Assembly: GCF_024166365.1 (NCBI RefSeq)
Contig: NC_064825.1
Coordinates: 98,842,480 to 98,906,479 of the forward strand
Length of the DNA: 64,000 nucleotides
Source: Elephas maximus indicus
Taxonomy: Eukaryota; Chordata; Mammalia; Proboscidea; Elephantidae
Direction: 5' to 3'
Position 1 is the first letter of the stretch. Each line of letters starts with the position of its first letter. The notes under the pieces were generated by a model that saw only the letters and a list, made by a program, of their open reading frames with translations, was not told where the DNA came from and did not search any database. Below are positions 23,480-34,334 of the stretch, one piece after another. Both the position numbers and the translations under genes were made by a program.

Positions 23480-25700
23480 GAGAAAGCGGGAGCCGTAGAA
23501 TCTGTTATTTGCGTCACTCGAAGAGTCAGGGCTATCTGCCCGACAAACACACAGAATTAATCCCAGTTATAGCCAGAGCTGTCTCTGCTACAGTAGCCAG
23601 ATGCGAAAGGGCGGGCAGAGGACGCAAGCCAGAGCCAGTGCAAATCCGGGCTTGCACTGGGCGGCAGAGGGCGTTTGGGGAGGGGGCTGTCCTGCTGGGC
23701 ACGCCCCTCCGGGCCTGCAGGCCGGGTGCCGACGCGGCTGCAGCCTCCTCTGCAGCTGGCCAGCCCGAGCCTCGGGTGGCGCCCGCCTCGGCCGCCTCTC
23801 CTGCTCAGCGGCTGCGCCCAACACAAAGCGCTGTCTCCGAGCAAAAGCCTCTTCTCGGCTGAACCCGACCCACCAAAGAGGAGAATCTGCACGTGACGTC
23901 AGTCGCCGATGACTGACGCAGGCTGGCAAAGGAGACTCAAGGCGGCTGCTCCGCGCTGCCTTCATGAGTCTATTTTCTCCTCCAACCCTCTCGTAGTGAA
24001 TTACTAGAACGCAAAACACACACACACAGACACACATATGCAGCTTCCAAAATATACATTTCCAAAGGCGGTGTGTTGCAAACACAACGCGATTTTGCAA
24101 AGCATGGGTGGGGAACGTGGGAAGGGTACGGTAGACTTTTTTTTTCGCTTTTGGGAATCACCATCGTGAGTAGCATTAGACTCTAGAGCTTCGCCGGGAA
24201 GCTCTTCTGGGGAAGGGGCATAAGCACCCCATGTCCCCCAGGATGTAGGGCATCCGTTCAATGGAGACATACAGCTCTAAAAGAGAATGCAACCATTCCA
24301 AAGCCTTCTGCTCAGGGAGGCTGCGAGGAGCTTGCAACAGGCAGAAGCAGACAGGAGTTAATGGGAGGGAGAATATAGGGAATATTTGGGTATTTTTCTC
24401 CTTTGAAAAACACCCTTTGCAGTAATGCAAGTGAGTGTGGTGGTGCAGAAAAAAGTGGGGAGGGGGCACTTAATGCACATTTAATGTTTTGGACGTAACG
24501 TTCCAGCGAAATGCCTTTGTGTGTGGAGGGTTTTTTTCGGTACTTGCTAAAAATAGCATCAGGGTTTGATCGTGTTCCAGAAATAGACCGAGGGCTGTAC
24601 TGGGATAAAAAGCCAGCGCGGGTGGAAGAAAACCTGGACATCACCGCATTTCCCCCCCCCCCAACTATGTCTGGAAATTAATTGTTGGATTTTTCCTCTC
24701 CTCTGTCCTCTGTCACTCTCCACTTTCTCTTCCTTCCCCTGTTTCTCTTTCTCTCTTAAGGAGTTCCTGTTTGGGTAAGTAACCTTATGTCGTGTGCATG
24801 CCGCAGGCTGTGAGTATGAGCTGACGCTTACTTTGTGCATGCCCCGGGGTTCTTTTTTGGCTGCCTTTTACCCCCTTTCTAAAGAGGAGGGTGGGGCTGA
24901 GTAAGGGGTGAGGGGTGTAGCTGTGTGTGTGCATGATGAATTTGGGGCTGCATGCAAAGGAACCGAGAGAGGGAATTCTTGCAGAGCCGGGAATCACCCT
25001 GACGAATCTCTGAATCAATAGCTGCTGCAGCTCTTTCTCTCGCTAAGGGTCGGCGCTGTTTAGTCCTGTTCTCTCGACCGCCCCTTCCCCTCCCCATTTT
25101 CTCTGTCTTAAAGGGTGGCCAGATACGACTTAATGGGCCATTTCTCTGCGAGATTAATGGAGACGGTCTAATATAGGTTAAAATTGCATGGATGGGGCTG
25201 GGGAGGTAAAGAGAGGGGGAAATCCCTATTCTTTTGACAAACTTCCCCGCCCGCTCCAGTCCGGGTGCGGGAGGACCCCTAGTCCTCGCCCAGGGCGCGG
25301 TAGCTGTCCGCGCAAGGATGGTGCTGAAAACTCCTTGGTCCTCAGCGGGTTCAGCTCTGAGCGCCAGGGGGCGGGGTTGGTTGACTCCAGCTGCAGATAG
25401 CCCCGCCCTGGATGCAGAAGAGGGGTGCGGAGAGGAGGGGGTTAAGGATGTTCAAAGGGGATAGTCGTGACTTCGGTGAGAGCTTTGGGGAAAGGAGGGG
25501 CGAGAGGAAAGGAAAGGAAAAAAAAAATTTAAAGGAGGGGGAGCGAGGTGTTAGATTCAAGGATGAGCCAAGGCCCAGCGTTCCAGGAACCGAAGGCCGG
25601 TGGCTCGCCGGCTTTCCCCGCAGAGGCCGGGCACTATCTGGGTCTCCATTCCCAGGCGCCCACACCTTCCCGCCAGTGGGTTTGAAAGATTTCTCCCCAG
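23480..25700. promoter_or_regulatory. CpG-rich block A (CpG island)
   Basis: The sequence is visibly GC-rich and full of CpG (densest at 23590-23900 and 25230-25640), with no interspersed repeats recognised. It contains a composite E-box/CRE at 23890-23901. A pyrimidine tract at 24700-24760 ends in an AG and is followed within about 15 nt by ttgggtaagt, a donor-like sequence. It is probably an unmethylated promoter or exon-1 region of a developmental or widely expressed gene. Transcript direction is not established. Long open frames on both strands here are a consequence of GC content. Confidence 0.6.
23890..23901. promoter_or_regulatory. Composite E-box and cAMP-response element
   Basis: CACGTG (23890-23895) overlaps a perfect palindromic TGACGTCA (23894-23901). 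A further half-site-like tgactgacgca follows at 23910-23920. CREB/ATF factors bind TGACGTCA and bHLH-Zip factors bind CACGTG. The position inside a CpG island supports a promoter role, which is inference. Confidence 0.6.
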
Positions 25701-27100
25701 TGAGGGTGACTCTCCAAATAAGAGGCTATAGATTGCTTTATTCGGACCCTCATCCTGTTCCACTTCATGCCCCCACGCTCCAATATTCTGTAATTCCTGA
25801 GAGGCGCGCAAGGGCGTGTGCTGTGTATTATGGCATTTTCCTTATTATTCCCCGTTCCTTCATATCTTTGCTATATGAGCCCCAGATGAGTTGGTGGAAT
25901 GAGTGAATTAGAAGCTAAAGCACAGGAGTTGCTGGTGCGATGCGCAGAGAACCCAGGTTTGGGGACCGCGGGGCTTAGCCTTAAAGCCAAAAGCCAAGGG
26001 TTTCTGCAAACCAGCCTTAAGAGCAATTGGGGAGAGGGCTTCATTTCCAAGTTGTCAAATGTTATTGTAGGGACCATCAACTCCCTGGGGTTGTGGTGAG
26101 ATTCATTGCAATTAGCTCCAGACACTTTGGACGAACCTGTAGCCAGACAGGTGATGAAGGAGGAAGGTTATCAGAGGCGAGAGGGGGGTTAAATATCACG
26201 CGCGCACAAAGACATTCATACTAATGAACTCGTCGGAAAGGGACAGCAAAAATGCATCCTCAAACTGGTCCACAGCGGTGGGCTGCTGACTGTGGGAGAA
26301 ACGAAGCTCTCTTGCAGATCCGCAGTAAGCTTGTGTGGATGCAAGGATATTGTCTACATAATGTTTAAAAAAAAAAAACACGAGACGGTGAGGTAAGTGC
26401 CTTCAGGCGACAGAGGAGGAGAGCCCAGGTACTCTCTGCTCTCCCAATCTCTTGCCCGTGCGGCAACAGCCTCCAGCTTCAGTGGCATGGCCCCCAAGCA
26501 GGGCACCCCGAGGTGCAGCTCTCAAGAGGAAAAAGAGGGTGGGTCGAGTTATTTTTAGTTCATAAGCAGTCCCTCTCTGGGAAGGTTCCCTGGCTGAGAC
26601 TGAGTATTCGTCAACTCATAATAGTAACAAGGGCTGTTACTGATGTCGTGGAGAATAACACAAATAACGCTGCAACCCACACTTGTCTTCACAATTCAGC
26701 TCAAAAGCTGCTTGCCGCCTCTCAGCCCACCCCTCGGCCTCCTCGTCATACACTGGGACAAACTCGTCCCCTTTCCCAAGCCTCGCCCCTCTCAGCCCCT
26801 CAAGTTGCGTGGTTGTGTTTACAAATTCTGCCACTTTTGCAAAGGAAAAAACGGGGCGTGGGGGAGCAGGCGGTCCAGGAGGGGTGGTAGCGCAATAAAG
26901 TGCTTGCAACACGTGCAGCGGTGGGGAGGGGGATCCAAGAGTTTTGAAGGGGGGGACGCCCCATGTCCTCATTCCTCCCCTTCCCCCTCCCCATCGTTTG
27001 ACACAATGCACAAGTTTAACCCCAAACTGGATCCTATTAAATAATTCAATGGTATTGGTGTAATTTTGGTTGGAACCAGCACGGATTCCCAAGTCGTGAC
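25700..27100. other. Repeat-free spacer between CpG blocks
   Basis: Intermediate GC with no interspersed repeat seen. A strong donor-like GAG/GTAAGTG lies at 26390-26398 on the + strand. No coding evidence. Confidence 0.4.
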
Positions 27101-27514
27101 TGCAAAAAGTGAGTAATGCGCGCTGGCTGCGTCATGGCTCTAGTCACAGTTCATTCCGAACTGAGAAGGAATCGTGACTTCGCCTGGAGACGTCCCCTAC
27201 ATGGGAGACGGGGGGGGGGGGGGGAGGGAGCGGGACGCCAAACCAGGGGGGACGGGGGTAGGGGGGGCAGACCTATCCAATGAAAAACGCTGCCGGGGGG
27301 GTGCATTTGAACTCCGCCGCTCGCTGTCTCGGTCTCCCCTCTCTGCCCCATGCACCTCTCTCCCCCTCCCGGCCCGCGCGCTCTCTGGCGCTCTCGCTCG
27401 CTCTCCCGCTCCCCGACGAGTCAACAAGTTGGAGGAAGGCAGGAACGCAGGGGTTAAGCTCAGCAAGCAGCAATTACCAAGATCGTGACCCTCCCACACA
27501 GTACAGTAACTTAT

Positions 27515-27526
27515 ATACTTACCTGG
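27515..27526 (-). other. Perfect-consensus 5' splice site, minus strand
   Basis: Read on the minus strand this is CCAG/GTAAGTAT, complementary to the first 12 bases of U1 snRNA. A minus-strand exon would end at 27523. It could mark an antisense transcript's first exon that begins inside the CpG block. No transcript evidence is available. Confidence 0.45.
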
Positions 27527-27660
27527 AGGAGCCCGCTTTGCCGCCGGGCAAACACCGTGGGGGGCGGGGAAGGGCGGGTGGGGAGCGGGCCGGCCGCAGA
27601 GAAGCTTCTTCACGCTGGCTGCAGTGCGGACGGGACAGCGCGCTCAAGGAGCCCCGAACC

Positions 27661-27669
27661 CAGGTAAGG
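27661..27669 (+). other. Strong 5' splice site, plus strand
   Basis: CAG/GTAAGG on the plus strand; an exon would end at 27663. The 150 nt upstream are GC-rich and untranslated-looking. Together with the acceptor at 32634 it could define a 5' UTR intron of about 5 kb. Confidence 0.45.
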
Positions 27670-28584
27670 TGAAGGGGGTTGGCGCACTGGTCGGCGCTGG
27701 TCGGTCAGTTCACTGGTCGGCGGAGCAGAACTTTTTTCCTAGTTGCCCTGCGCCGCAGCGGCGGCGGGCGCGGAGCATGAAGCCCCCTCTGCCGCGGCTG
27801 GCGCGCCGACGCTCGGAGGGTGTGTGCGTGCGTCCGTCCGTCGCCGAGCTAGGGGGGATGCTGAGGGAGAGTGGGTGGGTCGCAGAACTGCTGGAGGGTG
27901 ATGGATGGGCGGAGGGGGTGGGCCGACAGGGACTTGGAGACGGTGACTCCACCGTCTAGAGATGCTTTTGCCGGGCGTGCTGGGCGAGGGTGTGTGTGCG
28001 CGCGCGCCCGCCTGCACGTCGATTTCTAGGTGGCAAAGAGCAAAGATGGCAACTTATCCCCTAAGTTCTTCCAATGTTTGCAGTATCCCACCCTAGCTGA
28101 GGTTTTCCCTACTGGGGGACTACTGCGGGGGAGGAAGATTGTCAGAGCGTCCCTTTGCCCACATCCTCCTTAGACACTGATGGAAAGGGATAGAAGAGGG
28201 CAGAAGAAGGGTGGCGCTGTTCTGAGAAAACGAAGGGCAACCCCTCAAAGTTTGGGTGAGGGGGGCTAGAGGGAGGGAAGAGAGAAGTAGAGTGAGCGAG
28301 GGGATGAGATCTCCCTCCTCCTTCCTTCCGCGTCTCCCTTTCTCTCCCCTCTCCTTCCTCCTGCAGATGTTGGAATCTCCCGTTGTTGTAGGGGCCGGCG
28401 GTCAATGGGGGGCTCGCCCCTTGCTGTTCCCTCCAACGTTCTGCAGAGTGGGTAGGGACTGGGGGGGGGGTGCAGCAATGAAAGGGCACCTGAGGCGAAT
28501 GGGCCTTTAGACATCCAACATCTAGACGGGTTTGGGGGAGGGTGCGGAGGGAGGAGCTTCTCCCTTGGTATTGAGCATTCAGAA

Positions 28585-28589
<5 letters not shown>

Positions 28590-28621
<32 letters not shown>
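28590..28621. repeat. (GT)n microsatellite
   Basis: About 15 to 16 GT units within the CpG-rich zone. Confidence 0.96.
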
Positions 28622-28622
<1 letters not shown>

Positions 28623-28949
28623 AGAGTTGAGACATTCTCATTTTTCTAGAAATAAGCTGGCTAGCGTGGAGTTTGGGCTTATTTTATGTTCATCTTTGCT
28701 CGGCTGTCATTTTCTGGCTAGATTTTCTGGCCTGGGTTTCTTGGGGAGAAGTCTCTGTCTGAACCCCTCTTCCCCAATGTCTCGCCCCCCTCTCGCCCGT
28801 TTTGGAACGGGGAGGGGAATTTCTGGCCAGCTTTTTTGCAACAACAATATTTTAACGTGTTCCAGCCTTGGTTTTGTTGAATAATTAGAAATGGAAATAT
28901 ATTTTTTTCCTTCCCTCCCCCTTCTGGAAAAAAAAAAAAAAAGGAAATG

Positions 28950-30640
28950 TGAGCTCTCTCCTGATTGGTGGGTGACGATTTTAGTCCGCACCAATGAGCT
29001 GGCGGCCTCGTCTGTATTTATTTAGTGCTCTGGGGGAGTTTTTCTCTTTACGCAGCGCCTGTAGTCAAGCCTGGAACCTCGGCTGGGGGACTAAGAGGAC
29101 AAGAGGGGTTTTGGGGGGAATCCGAACTGTGCCTGTTCAGAGATCCGCGACCCTGCAGCCGGGGCTGGCGGAACCATGATGGGAGAATAGGAGTGATAAG
29201 ACAGACAGACGGGGAGGCTCGGGGTGCTAGGGCGACAGGAGAGGGGTGGAGGCAGGGCACCGGGATCCCCGATTCCCCTCGGCGCTCCACTTCTCGCCCG
29301 CCACACACCTCTCTAGCGGCTGTGCCGGGCTGAGCTGAGGGACCGCGGACAGTCTAGAGAAACCGAGAGACGGGTCGGGGGGCGCGGGGAGGGGTGGGCG
29401 GCTCGCCGGGCGGGGAGGCTGAGCCGCGCTGGAGCGCGCTGGGGAGACCCAGCCCGCGCGGCTCCGGGCTTCGGAGACATCCTGGGCAGAAGGCGGCGAC
29501 GGCGGCAGCAGACTCCAGGAGCCGGGGACTCTGCCCTTCGCGAATCTTTTTGCGGTCTGGGCTTGCTGTACATAACTCAATAGCCGGAAGCCCTTACCCC
29601 AAAAAGCATTCGCGGAGGGCGCACTCGTCGAGAAGACCGCGGCCACCAGCGATCGCCGAAGCCTGCACCTTCCCGAAGCGGCTCCAGCCGAGCCTTCCCC
29701 AGCCCTCTCTTAGTCCTCCACCGAAGACTCAGTCCTCTCCCTCCCGTCTTTTCGGTTCTCCCCGGGCTTTGGTGGCCCGCCCTCCCTCTGCGCGGGTCCC
29801 CGGCCCCCAAGTTTTCAATCGACTTTGTATCACAAGGGGAATTGAAACCGCCGGGGTGCGTGTCGCTTTCGGAGAAGTGAGGAGAAGCTAAAATACAATA
29901 AAAGTTTACAGAAGTTGTGTCTCCCCCCTCCCCCGCCCACACCCCGAATAAACCCATTCATCCTCTGAAAAAAAAAGGATCTGGTCTTAGGGCCAAGTCA
30001 GTACCTGGAATATGAATCAGTTTAAGGGCTTTTTATGGACACTTTTGACCCTGATGATCCGACTCTGCAGAATGGGGGTGGGGAAGCCCTTGAGGGAGGG
30101 GTAGGAGGCCATTAGCATCCTCCGTCCGGGCTCAGGGACCCGGAGGTGAGGCCCGCCGCGGTGAATTGGGGAGCTCCGAAATAGAGGGGAAACACCTAGG
30201 CACCGCCCGCTCCCCGGAGTCTCTTCTTCCCCTCGCTTCTGCTTCCAACCTAATTTGGGGCGCTTTACAGCCCGGGTACCCCTAGTCTTCTTCTTTACAA
30301 AACCAAGTCTCACCAAAGGGGGGAAAACTGGGGGAAACCCTACAGAGAGAAGGCACCTTTGAGAGGTGCGGTCGCACCCGACTCAGCAGCTGAGCAGCAG
30401 CAGCAGCCCCATCCTGGCCTCTCGAGGCACCCCGTCCTGGGGAGGGAGACAGAGCTGCAGGAGTGGGGAGCGGCTGTGGGTCCCTGTCCTCCTCCTCCTC
30501 CACTCATTGCAGTCGTGACTACTTCGGTTACAAGTGGCACAAATCAGGCCTTCACCATGCTCTGCGCCCGGTGCTCTTCGACAACTAGGAACACTGCTAG
30601 ACGCCCTTAGGGACTGGGCCAAGACGGACACATACGTGCG
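28950..30640. promoter_or_regulatory. CpG-rich block C
   Basis: A dense CpG stretch (29270-29480 and 29590-29870 in particular) downstream of a paired-CCAAT core promoter. An AATAAA occurs at 29898 and another at 29946, but no evidence links them to a transcript end. The 165-codon frame at 29394-29891 is low-complexity Pro/Arg/Ser and is not convincing. Confidence 0.6.
28964..29024 (+). promoter_or_regulatory. Core promoter with two CCAAT boxes and TATA-like box
   Basis: An inverted CCAAT (ATTGG, 28964-28968), a direct CCAAT (28991-28995) 27 nt later, and tatttattta at 29015-29024. This is the arrangement expected for an NF-Y dependent promoter firing on the + strand near 29045-29055. Motifs are seen; activity and start site are inferred. 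Confidence 0.5.
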
Positions 30641-32633
30641 CCCAGGGGGATGGACCCGAATAGAGGATGGGTCTAGAAATAAGAAAGTCCAAGGCCCGAG
30701 GGCTGTGAAGCTTCACATTTTCGGGGAGGGCCTGGATTTTCCCCGCATCCTCCTCACCGTTCTTCCAACAAACTAAATGCTCACCATCACTCCCCTGTCC
30801 CTGAGCTGAGCACCCGGACTCTACCCTCTCCCCGCATAAAGAAAGGGCTGCGCAGTCGGGGAGTGCTGGTCAGAGTCCATTTTTTATAGCTCAGTCTTCG
30901 AGAAGGCACCGAAGGCGAGGACTCCAAGCTCTAGGGCTAAATCAGAGTCCCCCTCCCGAGATAAAGTAGATTTCTCCCCCTTGAATGCACTTTTGGAAAG
31001 AGTAAAAGAGTCCCTAAGATCTGCAAGAGAGACGGAATAAAAGCAAAAGCTCGGGGGGTTTTCCTCCCTGCGTCTCATCCGGGGCCGTCTGTGGAGCGAT
31101 AGCTTTGCGGAGGTAGAGGCATAAGAGTTACGTTAGGTTAAAAATAGCTTAACCCTTTGTCCCTTAGGCTCCTCTTTTGTCTTTTGCTCCTTACATCCCC
31201 CCTTCCCTCCACTGCCAGAGAGCCCTCTCCTCTCCAAAAGCCTGAACCTCTACCAGGATTGGGAGAGAGGAGATCTAGGAGAAGTGAACTTGTACCGAAA
31301 GGGTTGAGCAAGGGAAGCCCAGGAGGTTCTGGGTTACAGCCCCCCGACCCTCCTAACTCCTCCCGCCCAGGCTAGGTTAGGGGCTGGGACTCCAGGGCCT
31401 GGAGCGCACGGCCGAGGCCGGCGTCGTGCATCCCCGGAGCGAGTCCTCGCCTCGCCTCGCCTCGCCTCGCCTCAGCTAGACAACTGTTGCTGCCTTGAAG
31501 AGGCTACTGCTGCTGCGGCTGCTGCTGAGGCGGCTGCACGCTCGGGGCTGGGGCTGCTCTTTTGTGATGGGGCTGGGAGCTTTCCGAGAGGGGTCTCTCA
31601 TTCCGAGTGGGATCAGAGAAGCGGACCCCCTCCCGCTTCCCCTTCCCAATATGTGCAAACTGGCTGCTTTTTGTGCGTTTTTCCTTCCCTCCTTAGGGTG
31701 GTTGCGTCAGCCTGCTGCCAGTGGGAGCTGATCTCCCCCCTTCTTCCCATTTGATCTTTGCTGAGGAAGGCGTACAAAGGGGGGTGATCTCTTTGAACCC
31801 CCAAAATGCTAATGCGCACCCCCTGCAAAAAAAAAAAGCCACTTCATCTAGTGAGCTAGGGACCTGATGGAAACTTCCAGGCACTTGTATCTGAGGCCAA
31901 CTTCTGGAGCCCCTATAGGGAAGGAGGCAGTGCCTGGGGGACCCCTCCCCACCCCAGTCTCTTTCTCCCTGGGGAGTGGGGAGTATTCTGGAAGCCATGG
32001 GGGAAAGTTAATCTGGCCAAGCCTACTAGATTAGCTTTTGCCTGTGTTATAAAATCAAGACCAGGGTTTCTCTCTGGAGCAAGGGAAGGAGAGAAGGGGC
32101 TGTGGAGCCCCCTCCCAGGACCCCTGCCCCGGTGGGGAGAGGCCAACAGCTCTTCCAGGCTGTTCTACATGCCCTCAGCCTCACCCTCCCCCTGCTCAGG
32201 TCCGCTTTCGGCTGCTCCTTGTCTGCCCTGCTCCCAGCCTCGGGGGCTGGAACCAGGCTCCCTGCTTTGATGGCCAGTCACCCCTTCTACCCTCTTTCCA
32301 AGAGTTCCTCAGCTTTGTGTGTCTCTGGTTGGAGTCAAAGGCAGGAATTAATTCAAAGATTCTGGGTATACTTACTGCAATCTCAGACCAGGACCCCCCT
32401 CTCTATCCCAGGGACTTCTTAAACTGGGAGACTTCTTGGGCATTTCTGTAAAATCTTTCCTTTGCATCAGCACCCCATGTGTTTGTAGCTCTTGGCCTGG
32501 ATGTGCCCCTCTGCCCTTTTCCTTTCCTTCATCCTCCCCACTCCTTGACTTCCTGTGCCATGGCCCAGTCCTCAATATCTTCCATTCTCCTTCTGAGCCT
32601 GCAGATTAACTCTGCCCATCTTTTGCCCTTTCA
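30641..32633. other. Repeat-free GC-rich shoulder, probable intron or upstream region
   Basis: No interspersed repeat. Acceptor-like ends occur at 31168 (ttaaccctttgtcccttag) and 31695 (ttccttccctccttag), but I see no matching donors. No coding exon can be supported. Confidence 0.4.
31446..31473. repeat. (CTCGC)n short tandem repeat
   Basis: Five to six tandem CTCGC units, with CpG in every unit, followed by CTG-rich sequence at 31500-31530. Confidence 0.85.
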
Positions 32634-32634
32634 G

Positions 32635-32740
32635 GCAGTCAAGCCTGTCTTGACATCCAGGGGCCTGCCTGAGGGGTGACCACTTAAGGAGGAGGTCACA
32701 GAGGCCACAGGAGCTGAGGAACCTGGACAAATGAACCCTG
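32635..32740 (+). other. Candidate 5' exon with initiation codon
   Basis: An AG preceded by an excellent polypyrimidine tract (cccatcttttgccctttcag, ending at 32634) and a consensus donor (CTG/GTGAGTGC at 32741) frame a 106-nt segment. An ATG at 32731 opens Met-Asn-Pro and then splits after one base of the next codon. Reading back in frame, a TGA occurs at 32677-32679, as expected for a 5' UTR. The context base at -3 is C, so the start is not strong. The segment lies about 5 kb downstream of the plus-strand donor at 27663 and 3.7 kb downstream of the CCAAT promoter. I do not recognise the protein from three residues. It could also be a non-coding or chance exon. Confidence 0.4.
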
Positions 32741-33964
32741 GTGAGTGCAGATACCTCAGCCCACAGCCTCTTTGCCTGGGCCAGCCCTAGGGGCCTCCAC
32801 ATATACTCCCCACTTGGTGATGAGACACAGGGAAACCAGGGATCTAGGGCTTGGGGACTGTCCTCGATGACTCAGCCCTTGTTGAAGAAAGGCACCCGTC
32901 ACAGAAGTAGTAAGGAAGAACATAACACACCATAAGGCAGACCCACTTCCTATCCTATCTCCTAGACAGGACTTGAGCCTGGGTGTTCAGAGGCTCCCAA
33001 ACCTCCAGTATTGAGAGCTGCGGGCCTTATTCAGTGGAGTTCCCTGTTTTCTTTCCATTCCCACTTCATGGGCTATTTTGGGCCTCCTGGGGGCCCGGTA
33101 GAGGCACACAGTTGAAGAGCCTTTTGCTGAGCTCAGAGTCTCTGAAGAAACCATAATGTTGAGTTCTGTCCCCTTAACTGGAATTCAGCATAGGATGGAT
33201 AGGAAAAGTTTTAGGCTACTGATATTATTTTTGACGGACAGGGCATTAAACATTTACCTTTCCTATTAACCAGCAAAACCCCTTCCTACAGAGCTTTTGT
33301 TTGGTGGCCTTTCTGAGCTTCAGAGTCATACTGTGATTCTTATTGGGGAATTTAGTTCAGAGTTTGGCAGAGAATTTTGAAACCGCAGGGCTGTTAGATT
33401 TGTTAGGAAGGGAGAAACCGAGCTACCTGGATAATCCTTGGATGTTATGTTAGCAAAATGTAGGAAGCTGCCAGAAATCTTAGAGGGAAATTTGTGGTTC
33501 ATGGCAGAACTGAAGTGCCTTACACGGGAGACCTTCAGATCATATATACGACAGGTCTATTTGCTATATTAATTAAATGACTACTATATTAGATCTTTTG
33601 AGCTTTTTTTTTGTTTGTTTCTTTTTGTCTTTGAGGGTGACATTCAGGTAATAAATAACTTGACTGGAATCGCCTATAATTCTTACTGTGTAAAGTGGGG
33701 ATGAGCCATCAAATCATTGGCCAAGAGCCACCTCAGCCTAACTTGAGTACAGAGAGCTGAACTTTGCAACATTCTGCCTTTGAGAAGTAAGGTTGTTGTT
33801 AATTCCAAGAGGTTAACAGCCCTCCCTCTTAAACTAATATTTCAACTGTACTGTGGAGGGAATTTTCTTGCCTGAGGGGTAATCTCTCTTAATCATGTTT
33901 GAAAAAATCTGTAAATGGGCTAAACCTCAAATTTAAATACAGTATGTAGCATACAAAAAAGCTG
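32741..33964. other. Unassigned, probable intron
   Basis: No repeat or exon recognised. The base composition falls from GC-rich to AT-rich across this stretch. Confidence 0.4.
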
Positions 33965-34085
33965 AGAAGAACTATAGAGGATATATAGGCCGATACCTGC
34001 ATTTTGTAAATGAAGAAACAGAGTTTCAGAGAGGTTAAGTGATTTTACCAAGGTCACACAGCTAGGGCACATACCTGGGTTGTTT
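33965..34085 (-). repeat. MIR SINE
   Basis: A well-preserved antisense MIR core: gaggttaagtgattttacc followed by aaggtcacacagctagg. Confidence 0.85.
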
Positions 34086-34297
34086 ATTGTCTACTCTGGG
34101 TTCTTTCCTTTTCACTAAATATTTCCTATTGCAACCAAATCCTACAGATAATCCATAAACACTATACAGGGCACTGAAACAGATTCCCTTCCAAAATGAC
34201 TTGCATTTTGGATGCCAGGGTTCAAAGAAGAATTTATTTCTTGTGCTAGCAATTAGCATTTCAGGGGCATTACTAGAAGGTTAGTCGTGGCTCTTGT

Positions 34298-34334
34298 CTC
34301 TGACGTGACCTAGACGTCAGAGCCGCCATCTTGG
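34298..34334. promoter_or_regulatory. CRE-half-site palindrome with YY1-type motif
   Basis: Perfect 9-bp inverted arms (ctctgacgt and acgtcagag) with a 7-base spacer at 34298-34322. The motif GCCATCTTGG begins two bases later, at 34325. Each arm holds TGACGT, the CREB/ATF half-site. A CpG-bearing cluster in an otherwise CpG-poor stretch suggests a regulatory element. Confidence 0.4.

Larger units (their letters stand above)
27100..28030. promoter_or_regulatory. CpG-rich block B
   Basis: Very GC-rich, with a poly-G run of about 16 at 27210-27225, many CpGs between 27300 and 28010, and strong splice donors on both strands (see 27515-27526 and 27661-27669). This is the best candidate for a 5' exon zone. 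No protein frame can be trusted. Confidence 0.6.

Noticed and set aside
23588-24100. 170-codon minus-strand frame as a gene
   Set aside because: It overlaps equally long plus-strand frames, ends in a CA-repeat-derived Val/Cys run and shows no domain.
27515-27535. U1 snRNA pseudogene
   Set aside because: The first 12 bases match U1 exactly, but similarity stops soon after. It is better read as a minus-strand splice donor.
29394-29891. 165-codon open frame as a gene
   Set aside because: The composition is Pro/Arg/Ser low complexity from CpG-rich DNA. Both strands are open in this region, so openness is not evidence.
31495-31731. Signal-peptide-like ORF with a Leu/Arg-rich start
   Set aside because: It starts from TTG, not ATG, across a CTG-repeat-like segment. 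No supporting context.
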